This document shows positions 54,284 to 62,466 of a stretch of 64,000 nt of DNA, piece after piece. A program made the position numbers and the translations under genes. Origin of the DNA: Streptomyces sp. NBC_00178 (lineage in GTDB: Bacteria; Actinomycetota; Actinomycetes; Streptomycetales; Streptomycetaceae); contig NZ_CP108143.1 in NCBI RefSeq assembly GCF_036206005.1, positions 2,542,001 to 2,606,000 on the forward strand, read 5' to 3'. The first letter of the stretch is position 1. Every line of letters starts with the position of its first letter. A model generated the notes under the pieces. The model did no database searches. It had not been told where the DNA came from and worked only from the letters and a program-made list of their open reading frames with translations.

Positions 54284-55369
54284 ATGATGCTCCGCAATGC
54301 CGCTGGGCGCCGCGCCGTCGCGACCGCAGCCACCGCCGTCTCCCTGGCCATCGCCCTGACCGCCTGTTCCGGCACCACGAAGGACAGCAAGGACAGCGGC
54401 GGCGCGAAGGCCGGCAGCTCCGCGAAGGCCGACCCGGACGCCCCGCTGAAGAAGGGGCTCAAGCTCGCCTTCCTGCCGAAGCAGATCAACAACCCGTACG
54501 AGAAGATCGTCGACGAGGCGGGTATCGCCGCGGCGAAGGAGTACGGCGGCACGGGCAAGGAGGTCGGTCCGTCCGACGCGAACGCCTCCTCGCAGGTCTC
54601 CTACATCAACACCCTCATCCAGCAGCGCCAGGACGCCATCCTCGTCGCGGCGAACGACCCGAACGCGGTGTGCGGCCCGCTCAAGCAGGCCATGAAGAAG
54701 GACATCAAGGTCGTCGCCTACGACTCGGACACGGCGAAGGACTGCCGCCAGCTCTTCATCAACCAGGCCAGCTCGGAGGAGATCGGCCGCAGCCTGGTCC
54801 AGCACCTGGGCGAGCAGATCGGCTACAAGGGCAAGATCGCGATCCTGTCCGCGACGCAGAACGCGACGAACCAGAACACCTGGATCGAGTTCATGAAGGA
54901 GGAGCTGAAGCTCCCGAAGTACAAGGACATGCAGCTGGTGAAGGTCGCGTACGGCGACGACGCCGACCAGAAGTCCTTCCAGCAGACCCAGGGCCTCATG
55001 CAGGCCTACCCGGACCTCAAGGGCATCATCTCCCCCACCACGGTGGGCATCGCCGCCGCCGCGCGCTACCTGAGCGACTCGTCGTACAAGGGCAAGGTCG
55101 TCCTCAACGGCCTCGGTACGCCGAACCAGATGCGCAAGTACGTCAAGGACGGCACGGTCGAGCAGTTCTCGCTGTGGAACCCGGAAGAGCTCGGCTACCT
55201 CGGCTCCTACGCGGCCGCGGCCCTGGCCTCGGGGCAGATCACCGGCGCCGAGGGCGAGAAGTTCAAGGCGGGCAAGCTCGGTGAGTACACCGTCGGCAAG
55301 GACGGTGAGGTCATCCTCGGCGAACCGACCGTCTTCGACGCCAAGAACATCGACACGTTCGACTTCTGA
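54284..55369 (+). CDS. rhaS: rhamnose-binding lipoprotein RhaS
   Basis: This 361-residue periplasmic-binding-type-1 protein has an LTAC lipobox (Cys28), an acidic/serine spacer and the sugar-binding fold from LAFLPKQINNPYEKI. YDSDTAKDCRQLFINQASSE contains the usual ligand-binding Asp/Arg region. It follows rhaQ by 54 bases and belongs to the same operon. Confidence 0.87.
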   Translation: MMLRNAAGRRAVATAATAVSLAIALTACSGTTKDSKDSGGAKAGSSAKADPDAPLKKGLKLAFLPKQINNPYEKIVDEAGIAAAKEYGGTGKEVGPSDANASSQVSYINTLIQQRQDAILVAANDPNAVCGPLKQAMKKDIKVVAYDSDTAKDCRQLFINQASSEEIGRSLVQHLGEQIGYKGKIAILSATQNATNQNTWIEFMKEELKLPKYKDMQLVKVAYGDDADQKSFQQTQGLMQAYPDLKGIISPTTVGIAAAARYLSDSSYKGKVVLNGLGTPNQMRKYVKDGTVEQFSLWNPEELGYLGSYAAAALASGQITGAEGEKFKAGKLGEYTVGKDGEVILGEPTVFDAKNIDTFDF

Positions 55370-55386
55370 GCAAGGGACCCCTCTCC

Positions 55387-55701
55387 ATGCAGCGCGTCTG
55401 CTTCCTGCTGAAGGTCCGCGCGGACCGCACGGCCGAATACCGCGAGCGTCACGCCGAGGTGTGGCCGGACATGCTCGAAGCCCTGTCGGAGGCGGGCTGG
55501 CACAACTACTCGCTGTTCCTGCGCGAGGACGGCCTGCTCGTCGGCTATCTGGAGACCGAGGACTTCGACGCCGCCCGTGAGGCGATGGCGGCGACCGAGG
55601 TCAACGCCCGGTGGCAGCGGGACATGGCCGCCTTCTTCGAGCAGTCGGAGGCCGCCGACGAGGCGATGCTCCCGCTCACCGAGGTGTTCCACCTGGCGTA
55701 G
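55387..55701 (+). CDS. rhaM: L-rhamnose mutarotase
   Basis: This 104-residue protein of the RhaM/YiiL family interconverts alpha- and beta-L-rhamnose. It keeps the family pattern: MQRVCFLLKVRADRTAEYRE, RHAEVWPDMLEALSEAGWHN (active-site His22 region), and the ARWQRDMAAFFE and LTEVFHLA ends. It lies 17 bases after rhaS and identifies the transported sugar. No rhamnose isomerase, kinase or dehydrogenase is in the window. Confidence 0.9.
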   Translation: MQRVCFLLKVRADRTAEYRERHAEVWPDMLEALSEAGWHNYSLFLREDGLLVGYLETEDFDAAREAMAATEVNARWQRDMAAFFEQSEAADEAMLPLTEVFHLA

Positions 55702-55781
55702 GGCCGCCGGCCGGGCCGCACCCCGCCGCCCTGGCTGCCCTCCCCGGCGGCCAGGGCGCCGCCGTGCCGACGGTGCCGGGA

Positions 55782-55826
55782 GCCGCGAACGGCCCGGCGG
55801 GGGTCCCCCGCCGGGCCGTTCGCGGC
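55782..55826. terminator. bidirectional terminator between rhaM and the vWA lipoprotein gene
   Basis: Perfect 22-bp arms (55782-55803 and 55805-55826) are separated by a single T. It begins 80 bases after rhaM and ends one base before the stop of the convergent gene, so it likely ends both transcripts. Confidence 0.8.
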
Positions 55827-55827
55827 G

Positions 55828-57420
55828 TCAGCCGACCTCGCCCTCGCTCCCGTTCCCCGAGGGCTCGTCGCCACCGCCGTTCAGCCGGTCCGCCTGCTCG
55901 ATCATCGTCGCGAGTTTCCGCACCGCGCTGTCCTCGGTGGAGACGGCCAGCGACCGCGCCCGCTCGGCGAGTTCACCGAGCGCGGGCGTGCCGGGCAGGT
56001 CCCCGCCGCGCAGGGTGTCCGCGAAGTAGGCGGCGACCGCCGTCACCTGGAGCCGCGCTCCGGCCCCGCCCCAGAGCTTCCCGTCGACCGCGCCGGTCTC
56101 CACCGATCCGGTCGCCTCGTGCGCCTTCCTCGTCGTCGGGTCGAGCCAGCGCACCGTCGCCGTCGCCACGTGCCCGGACGCACCCTCACGGAGCCGTACC
56201 GCGTACAGCGCCGTCACCGTGTGGCCGGGGCCGACCTCGCCGCCGTCGACGGCGTCGTCACGGAAGTCCTCGTCGGCGACCTTCCTGTTCTCGTAGCCGA
56301 TCAGCCTGAACTGCCGGACCGTCCCGCGGTCGAACGCCACCTGGGCCTTGGCGTCCCGGGCGCGCAGCTGGACGTGGGCGGGCAGCTGGTCGACGAAGAC
56401 CTTCCTGGCCTGCGACTCGTCCGCGATGTAGGTGGTGTTGCCGTCGCCCTTGTTCGTCAGGCGTTCCATCAGCTCGTCGCCGTAGTCGCTGCCGACGCCC
56501 ACGCCGAACAGTGTGATGCCGTACTCCTCGCGCGCGTCGGCGATCCGCTCCAGGATCGCGTCGGCGTCGGTCTCGCCGGTGTTGGCGAGCGCGTCGGAGA
56601 GGAGGACCACCCGGTTGGTGGCGCCCTCGCGGTGGCCTTCGACCGCTTCGTCGTAACCGCGTTCGACGCCGGCGGCGACGTTGGTGGAGTCCTCCGGCCG
56701 CATCTCCCCGATGGCGTCCCTCACCTTCGTGCGGTTGCCCCGCAGCCGGGTCATGGGGAGCAGGGTCTCGGCCCCGTCGCTGAAGGTGACCAGGGAGACC
56801 GAGTCGTCGTCGCGCAGTTCGTCGGTGAGGATGCCCAGTGACGTCCTGGCGAGGTCGAGGCGTCCGGGCTCGGCCATCGATCCGGAGACGTCGACGACGA
56901 AGGTCAGTGCGGCGGGCGGGCGTTCACTCGTGCGCGCCGCGGGGGCGGTGGCCAGTCCCACCCGTACGAGCGACCAGTCCGCGGCCCCGGCACCGGACCG
57001 GGCGCCGTCGACCGAGACGGAGAAGCCGTTGCCCTTGGGCGTCCGGTAGCCCTGGCGGAAGCTGTTGACGAACTCCTCGGGGCGCACCGTGTCCGCCTCG
57101 GGGAGCCGGCCTTCGCCCAGCGTGCGGCGCGCGTAGCCGTAACTGGCGGTGTCCACGTCGAGTGCGAAGGTCGACAGGTAGTCGGGCGCCACGCCCTTGC
57201 GGGTGCCGCCGTCCTTCGCCGCCCCGTCCGCGTCCTGCTCCTGCTCCGGTGCGGCGGGCGGTGGCTGCTTGCCGCCGGCCGGCCCGCCGCTGCCGGTCGC
57301 CCGGTCGACGGACGACTTGGCCCCGTCCGAACCCGTCCCCGCGCAGCCGGTGATCAGCGCCGCGCCCAGGAGCAGGGCCAGTGCTCCCCCGTACGTCCTC
57401 GTCCTCGTCCCACGTTGCAT
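55828..57420 (-). CDS. von Willebrand factor A-domain lipoprotein (YfbK-like)
   Basis: This 530-residue exported protein has an ITGC lipobox (Cys26) and a Gly/Pro-rich spacer. The N-terminal vWF-like domain (YLSTFALDVDTASYGYARRTL) is followed by a vWA domain with MIDAS Asp177-x-Ser179-x-Ser181 (VDVSGSM) and a DUF3520-like C-terminal region. It faces the cell exterior and probably binds a protein partner through a metal. ATG 57420 has GGGGGG upstream. It lies downstream of the hydrolase-ABC pair on the same strand with a 126-bp gap. Function unknown. Confidence 0.87.
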   Translation of the reverse strand: MQRGTRTRTYGGALALLLGAALITGCAGTGSDGAKSSVDRATGSGGPAGGKQPPPAAPEQEQDADGAAKDGGTRKGVAPDYLSTFALDVDTASYGYARRTLGEGRLPEADTVRPEEFVNSFRQGYRTPKGNGFSVSVDGARSGAGAADWSLVRVGLATAPAARTSERPPAALTFVVDVSGSMAEPGRLDLARTSLGILTDELRDDDSVSLVTFSDGAETLLPMTRLRGNRTKVRDAIGEMRPEDSTNVAAGVERGYDEAVEGHREGATNRVVLLSDALANTGETDADAILERIADAREEYGITLFGVGVGSDYGDELMERLTNKGDGNTTYIADESQARKVFVDQLPAHVQLRARDAKAQVAFDRGTVRQFRLIGYENRKVADEDFRDDAVDGGEVGPGHTVTALYAVRLREGASGHVATATVRWLDPTTRKAHEATGSVETGAVDGKLWGGAGARLQVTAVAAYFADTLRGGDLPGTPALGELAERARSLAVSTEDSAVRKLATMIEQADRLNGGGDEPSGNGSEGEVG

Positions 57421-57546
57421 GCGTACCCCCCACGTCGTCGGCATCTGTGAATGTGACGTGCGGGGTGGCCCCGTGGAGTCGTCGGAAGCGTTGCGGAACA
57501 GTCTCGATGGCGCAACGGCCGCCGTCGGCGGGGCGGAACGTCGACG

Positions 57547-58431
57547 TCAGGACACGATGTCCTTACGACTGAACCCTCGGAAGGCGAGAGCGAACAGGAT
57601 CAGGGCATAGGTGACGGACACGGCGGCGCCCTTCACCATCCCGCCCCATTCGAGGTCGGGCTGGAGGGCGTCCGCCCAGGCGAACTGCCAGTGGGCGGGC
57701 AGGAATTCACGCCAGGTGCCGAGCGCGGTGACGGCGTCCAGGACGTTGCCGACGATCGTGAGCCCGACGGCGCCGCCCACCGCGCCCAGCGGGGCGTCCG
57801 TCTTCGTCGACAGCCAGAACGCCAGCCCGGCGGTGACGAGTTGGGAGACGAAGATGAACGCGACGACGAGGGCGAGCCGGGGCACGGTGTCCGCGGTGCC
57901 GAGCGCGCCTCCGGTGGGCAGCTTCAGCGGCCCCCATCCGTAGGCCGCCGCCCCCACGCCGAGGGCGACGAGCGGCAGCAGCACCATCGCGGCGAGGCTG
58001 AAGCCGAGGGCTACGACGAGCTTGCTCCACAGCAGTCTGGAGCGGGGCACGGGGGCCGCGAGGAGGTAGCGCAGCGAGGACCAGCTCGCCTCGGAGGCCA
58101 CGGTGTCCCCGCAGAAGAGGGCCACCGGCACCACCAGCAGGAAGCCGGCGGAGACGAAGAGGCAGGTCGCCGCGAAGTTCGCGCCCGACTCCGTGGCCAC
58201 GTCCATCAGGTTGATGCGGGAGGCGCCCCGGCCGCCGTCGCCGCCGCCCGGGGTGCCGCCGATCGCGAAGGCGATGACGAGGATGAACGGCAGGGCGGCC
58301 AGCACGCCGCCCATGAGCAGGGTGCGTCGCCTGCGCAGCTGCCGCATCGCCTCCACGCGCAGCGGCAGGGTGCGGCGGGCACGGTAGCCGGGGGCCTCCG
58401 GGAGCGCCCGGACCTCGGTTGCGGAGCTCAT
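57547..58431 (-). CDS. ABC-2 type transporter permease
   Basis: This 294-residue membrane protein has six predicted helices (first LLMGGVLAALPFILVIAFAIG; last YALILFALAFRGFSRKDIV). The ATG at 58431 overlaps the stop of the hydrolase-ABC fusion (ATGA), so it is the channel partner of that ATPase. Such DrrB-like permeases export drugs, lipids or peptides; the substrate is unknown. Confidence 0.85.
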   Translation of the reverse strand: MSSATEVRALPEAPGYRARRTLPLRVEAMRQLRRRRTLLMGGVLAALPFILVIAFAIGGTPGGGDGGRGASRINLMDVATESGANFAATCLFVSAGFLLVVPVALFCGDTVASEASWSSLRYLLAAPVPRSRLLWSKLVVALGFSLAAMVLLPLVALGVGAAAYGWGPLKLPTGGALGTADTVPRLALVVAFIFVSQLVTAGLAFWLSTKTDAPLGAVGGAVGLTIVGNVLDAVTALGTWREFLPAHWQFAWADALQPDLEWGGMVKGAAVSVTYALILFALAFRGFSRKDIVS

Positions 58432-61184
58432 GCGGATCCTTGGGAGATGAGGGTGAGGAAGGCGTCCTCCAGGCGGCGGTGCGGCCCGACGCCGGTGACC
58501 GGTACGTCGAGGCGGACCAGGTCGGCGACGAGCTGCGCGGCGGTGGCGCCGTCGAGACGGACGAGGAGACCGCGGCCGTCGTCCACGCGGACGGCTGAGC
58601 CGATGCCCGGCAGGGCGGCCACCTTGTCCACGAGCGGCTCGGCGACCTCGGCCGCGGTGGTGACGAGCAGCATGTCGCCGGAGCCGGTGATCTCGGCGAC
58701 GGGACCGGCCTGGACGAGCCGGCCGCGGTCCATGACCACGAGGTGGGTGCAGGACTGCTCGACCTCGGACAGGAGGTGGCTGGAGACGATCACGGTCCGG
58801 CCGCCGGCCGCGTAGCGGATCATCACGTCCCGCATCTCGCGGATCTGGGGCGGGTCGAGACCGTTGGTCGGTTCGTCGAGGATGAGGAGGTCCGGCATCC
58901 CCAGCATCGCCTGGGCGATGGCGAGCCGCTGCCGCATGCCCTGGGAGTAGGTGCGCACGGCGCGGGCCAGGGCGTCGCCGAGTCCCGCGATCTCCAGGGC
59001 CTCGTCGATGTGCGCGTCCCCGGCGGGCCGGCCGGTGGCCTGCCAGTACAGCTCCAGGTTGGAGCGGCCGGACAGGTGGGGCAGGAAGCCCGCGCCTTCG
59101 ACGAAGGACCCCACACGGGACAGCACGGGCGCGCCGGGGCGGATGGCGTGGCCGAAGACCCGGATCTCGCCGGAGTCGGGCGTGATGAGGCCCATCAGCA
59201 TGCGCAGGGTGGTGGTCTTCCCGGCACCGTTGGGTCCGAGGAGTCCGAGGACCTGGCCCTTCTCGACACGGAAGCCCAGGTCCCGGACGGCGTACCGGTC
59301 CACGGACTTGGCGTACTTCTTGGACAGGTCCGTGATCTGCAGCGGTACGCCGGCGAGCGCCGGGTCGGGGGCGGGTGTCGTGGTGCGGCGGCGTGCGGTG
59401 ATCAGGAGGGCTGCGGCGATGACGACCGCCGCAGCGGGAAGCCCCCAGGTCCACCAGGGCAGGACGGCCGCGGCGGTCTTCACGGCGGGTGCCGTCGGGA
59501 CGGTCAGCGGTCCGTCGAGGGAGACGGTGTAGGTGGCGGGCTCGGCGGGTGAGGCGTAGCCGAGGTCGGTGGCGGAGAGCACCAGCCGCAGCCGGTGTCC
59601 GGCGTCCACCTCATGGTCGACGGCGGGCAGGGTCAGCTCGACCGGCCTGCCCTGCTGTCCGGGGGTGATCCGGTGGGGCGTGACGAGCTGGGAGGGCAGG
59701 ACCTGCTGCTTCCCGTCGGGTGACACGTCGTACACCTTGCCGAACAGCACCGCGTCTCCGTGGTCCGCCGTGACGTTCACGCGGACGGTGGGCGTGCCGG
59801 TGACGCGCACGGCGGTGTCCAGCGGTGCGGACTCGTAGCGGGCGTACTGCCCGGGGAAGTCGGCCGAGAACCCGACGCCGAGGGACGACAGCTGGGAGAG
59901 CCCGCCGCCGACGCCCGGGACGGCGGAGATGGAGGGCGGGCTCGCCCCGGCCGGGTTGCGGAACGTCTGCGTCGTGCCGCTCCGGCCGTCTTCCCTCGTC
60001 GCGCCACGGCCGTCGCCCCGCTGGGCGTCCTGTCCGCCGGTGGCCGGGCCGCCGCCCGTGGCGGGCGTCGGCGTGGTGCCGGTGAGGGGGATCTCGCGGC
60101 CGCCGCCGGTCAGTCCGGGATAGGTGGCGCTGCTCGCTCCGCGCTTCAGCGCGGCGCCGTCGGTGGAGTCGACGCCTCCGGTCCGGGTCACCCGGAATCC
60201 GGGGCCGGTGTCGGCGCCCTCGTCCTGCTTCAGGTAGCGGTCGAACCAGGCGCCGATCCGGCTCTCGACACGGTCGCCCTCGTCGTCCCCGCCGTCGTGT
60301 CCGCCCGCGATCCAGTCGACCGAGACGGGAGCTCCGTTGGCGCTGATGGCCTTGGCCATGGCGTCGGACTGGCCGAGCGGGAAGAGCGAGTCGCTCTGCC
60401 CCTGGACGATGAGCGCGGGTACGTCGATGCGGTCGGCGACCGCGACGGGGGAACGTTCCGTCAGCAGGGCGCGCGCCGCGGCGTCCGGCTTGCCGCTGAC
60501 GGCGACCCGCTCGTACATGTCGCACAACTGCTTCTGGAACCTCTGGCAGCCGCCGCCGGAGGTGACGAAGATCCCCGCCCAGAGCTTCTTGAACACACCG
60601 TCCGGGAAGAGCGCGTCGGCGAGGTTCCAGTAGCTGATCACGGGTGCGATGGCGTCGACCCGCTTGTCGTGACCGGCGGCGAGCAGGGACACCGCCCCGC
60701 CGTACGAGGCGCCGGTGACACCGACCCGGGGGTCGCCCTTCTTGTCGAGCTCGACCTCGGGCCGGTCCGCCAGCCAGTCGATGAGGCCCGAGACGTCCTC
60801 GACCTCGCCGTCGGGCGCGTTGAGCGTGATCTCGCCGCCGGTCCTGCCGAACCCCCGGGCGGACCAGGTCATGACGGCGTAGCCGTCGGCGGCCAGCTTC
60901 TCGGCCTGGGAGCGCACGTCGTTCTTGCTGCCGCCGAAGCCGTGCCCGATGAGGACGGCGGGCCGGCGCTGCGAACCGCCGGACGTGAAGTACGACGTGT
61001 CGACGTCCACCCCGTTCATCCGCATCATCCGGTCCTGCCGGTGCACGGACGGCTCGCCGTCGCCGTCGGCCGCGGCGGTCCAGGTACCGGCGCCCACGAG
61101 TACGGCGAGGGCGGCGACGACCGCGGCCCACCGGCCTGGGGTACGGGGCAGCCGGCGCCGCCACCGGGAAGTCGAGTGGTCCAT
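58428..61184 (-). CDS. fusion of extracellular S15-like alpha/beta hydrolase with cytosolic ABC ATPase
   Basis: This 918-residue single polypeptide has a signal-anchor helix (about 19-38). An extracellular alpha/beta hydrolase of the X-Pro dipeptidyl-peptidase/CocE type (about 50-320) carries Ser160 (GASYG), Asp265 and His296. A low-complexity loop follows, then the S15 C-terminal beta domain (about 405-565), a membrane helix (about 578-597) and a DrrA-like ATPase (616-918) with Walker A GPNGAGKTT, YSQGMRQRLAIAQA and LLILDEPTNGLD. The intact triad and ATPase motifs argue against a sequencing artefact. It may process a peptide or ester while driving export through the adjacent permease (inference). 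ATG 61184 is divergent from a GNAT gene. Confidence 0.88.
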   Translation of the reverse strand: MDHSTSRWRRRLPRTPGRWAAVVAALAVLVGAGTWTAAADGDGEPSVHRQDRMMRMNGVDVDTSYFTSGGSQRRPAVLIGHGFGGSKNDVRSQAEKLAADGYAVMTWSARGFGRTGGEITLNAPDGEVEDVSGLIDWLADRPEVELDKKGDPRVGVTGASYGGAVSLLAAGHDKRVDAIAPVISYWNLADALFPDGVFKKLWAGIFVTSGGGCQRFQKQLCDMYERVAVSGKPDAAARALLTERSPVAVADRIDVPALIVQGQSDSLFPLGQSDAMAKAISANGAPVSVDWIAGGHDGGDDEGDRVESRIGAWFDRYLKQDEGADTGPGFRVTRTGGVDSTDGAALKRGASSATYPGLTGGGREIPLTGTTPTPATGGGPATGGQDAQRGDGRGATREDGRSGTTQTFRNPAGASPPSISAVPGVGGGLSQLSSLGVGFSADFPGQYARYESAPLDTAVRVTGTPTVRVNVTADHGDAVLFGKVYDVSPDGKQQVLPSQLVTPHRITPGQQGRPVELTLPAVDHEVDAGHRLRLVLSATDLGYASPAEPATYTVSLDGPLTVPTAPAVKTAAAVLPWWTWGLPAAAVVIAAALLITARRRTTTPAPDPALAGVPLQITDLSKKYAKSVDRYAVRDLGFRVEKGQVLGLLGPNGAGKTTTLRMLMGLITPDSGEIRVFGHAIRPGAPVLSRVGSFVEGAGFLPHLSGRSNLELYWQATGRPAGDAHIDEALEIAGLGDALARAVRTYSQGMRQRLAIAQAMLGMPDLLILDEPTNGLDPPQIREMRDVMIRYAAGGRTVIVSSHLLSEVEQSCTHLVVMDRGRLVQAGPVAEITGSGDMLLVTTAAEVAEPLVDKVAALPGIGSAVRVDDGRGLLVRLDGATAAQLVADLVRLDVPVTGVGPHRRLEDAFLTLISQGSA

Positions 61185-61322
61185 GACCCGACCCTAAACG
61201 GAGTGCGCGGCGCGCCGGGAAGCCGCCAGGGTGAGCTGACCGGCCTCCTTGAGAGGTACGCCGCGCAGGGGCGTACTCCGTACGCGGTACGCGGTCTGCT
61301 CCGCTCACGAAAGGCACCGTCC

Positions 61323-61769
61323 ATGGACATCGTCATCCGCCTCGCGACCACCACGGCCGAACTCCTCGGCGCCGGGCACCTCTACGACGTCGCGCCGCGT
61401 CCCGAGTGGGCGGACCGCTTCCTCGCGGCGCACGGCCATCTGATGCTCATCGCCTACGTGGACGGGGCCCCTGCCGGGTTCGTCTCGGGCATCGAGATGC
61501 TGCACCCGGACAAGGGCACGGAGATGTGCCTGTACGAACTCTCAGTCGGCGAGCCGTTCCGCCGCCGGGGCATCGGGCGGGCCCTCACGCACGCGCTGGC
61601 GGCGGAGGCCCGCACGCGCGGCTGCTACGACATGTGGGTGGGGGTGGAGCGGGACAACGAGGCGGCCCTGGCCGTCTACCGTTCGGCGGGCGCGGCCGAC
61701 GACGGCGGGTTCGCCATGCTGACCTGGGAGTTCGGCAGCCCGGCCGGGACGGTGCAGCCCGGGTCGTAG
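61323..61769 (+). CDS. GNAT-family N-acetyltransferase, small
   Basis: This 148-residue protein is a compact GNAT close to the AAC(3)-I-like group: CLYELSVGEPFRRRGIGRAL (acetyl-CoA loop RRRGIG), ARTRGCYDMWVGVERDN and AALAVYRSAGA. ATG 61323 has GAAAGG upstream. Its last 94 bases overlap the convergent DUF4291 gene. Substrate unknown; resistance should not be assumed. Confidence 0.82.
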   Translation: MDIVIRLATTTAELLGAGHLYDVAPRPEWADRFLAAHGHLMLIAYVDGAPAGFVSGIEMLHPDKGTEMCLYELSVGEPFRRRGIGRALTHALAAEARTRGCYDMWVGVERDNEAALAVYRSAGAADDGGFAMLTWEFGSPAGTVQPGS

Positions 61770-62320
61770 GGGGTCTCGCGCGGAAGGAGCGCGGCGGCCT
61801 CGTCGTGCCGTCCGGCTCCGACGAGACCGTGGATGTCGCGGGCGAGCGGAGTGACGTCGCGCACGGAGACCAGCCACTCGTCCGCGTACCGACGCGCCGC
61901 CTCGCCGCCCAGCCCGAGCTGGAGGGAGCGGTACGGCAGCGGGTTCAGGCGGAGGTCCCGCTCGGGGTCCCACTGCACCCGGGTGGGGCTGCGGCGCAGG
62001 CCGCGCCGCCAGGCGGCCCGGTCGGGGTGGACTCCCCGTACGTAGTGGGAGAGTTCGGCGTTCTCCAGTGCCCAGGCGAAACCCTCGCGGGTGATCTCGA
62101 CGGCGAGCACGGTCTCCTGGCCCTCCTTGGTGCCCCAGCCACAGCGGTACATCATCCACAGGAAGCTCGGCTTGATCCAGGTCATGCGGTCGCGCTTCCA
62201 GGCCGCCGGGAACCGTCCTTCGCGGGCCGCCGGAACACCGATGACGGGCGAGTAGGCCTGGTAGACGGTGAGCGTGTCGGCGGTGTGCAGGGCGCGGATC
62301 TCCCGGTGCGGTGCGGTCAT
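61676..62320 (-). CDS. DUF4291 family protein
   Basis: This 214-residue protein matches DUF4291 (REIRALHTADTLTVYQAYSP; DRMTWIKPSFLWMMYRCGWG; WDPERDLRLNPLPYRSLQLG). Function is unknown; the Met/Trp-rich core suggests a small-molecule or nucleic-acid binding fold. The family part ends near residue 185. The remaining tail overlaps the GNAT gene on the other strand by 94 bases, so its last 25-30 residues may be fortuitous. Confidence 0.8.
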   Translation of the reverse strand: MTAPHREIRALHTADTLTVYQAYSPVIGVPAAREGRFPAAWKRDRMTWIKPSFLWMMYRCGWGTKEGQETVLAVEITREGFAWALENAELSHYVRGVHPDRAAWRRGLRRSPTRVQWDPERDLRLNPLPYRSLQLGLGGEAARRYADEWLVSVRDVTPLARDIHGLVGAGRHDEAAALLPRETPYDPGCTVPAGLPNSQVSMANPPSSAAPAER

Positions 62321-62414
62321 CGCCCCAGGATGGTCCGGACGCCGTGCCCCGGGCCACGGGTTTTCGGCTGCGGCCGCACGGGCCCCCGGACCTTGCGGTC
62401 TCCCCGTGCATGCA

Positions 62415-62456
62415 GGCCGACGGCCCCCGTCCGTGAGGGGGCGGGGGCCGTCGGCC
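62415..62456 (-). terminator. terminator after mmsA
   Basis: A perfect 15-bp stem (62415-62429 with 62442-62456) with a 12-base loop lies 10 bases past the mmsA stop. Confidence 0.7.
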
Positions 62457-62466
62457 GGGGAGGCGG

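Noticed and set aside
61323..61769. Calling the small GNAT an aminoglycoside resistance enzyme
   Set aside because: Similarity is to the general GNAT fold; no resistance-specific residues or cassette context can be claimed from sequence alone.
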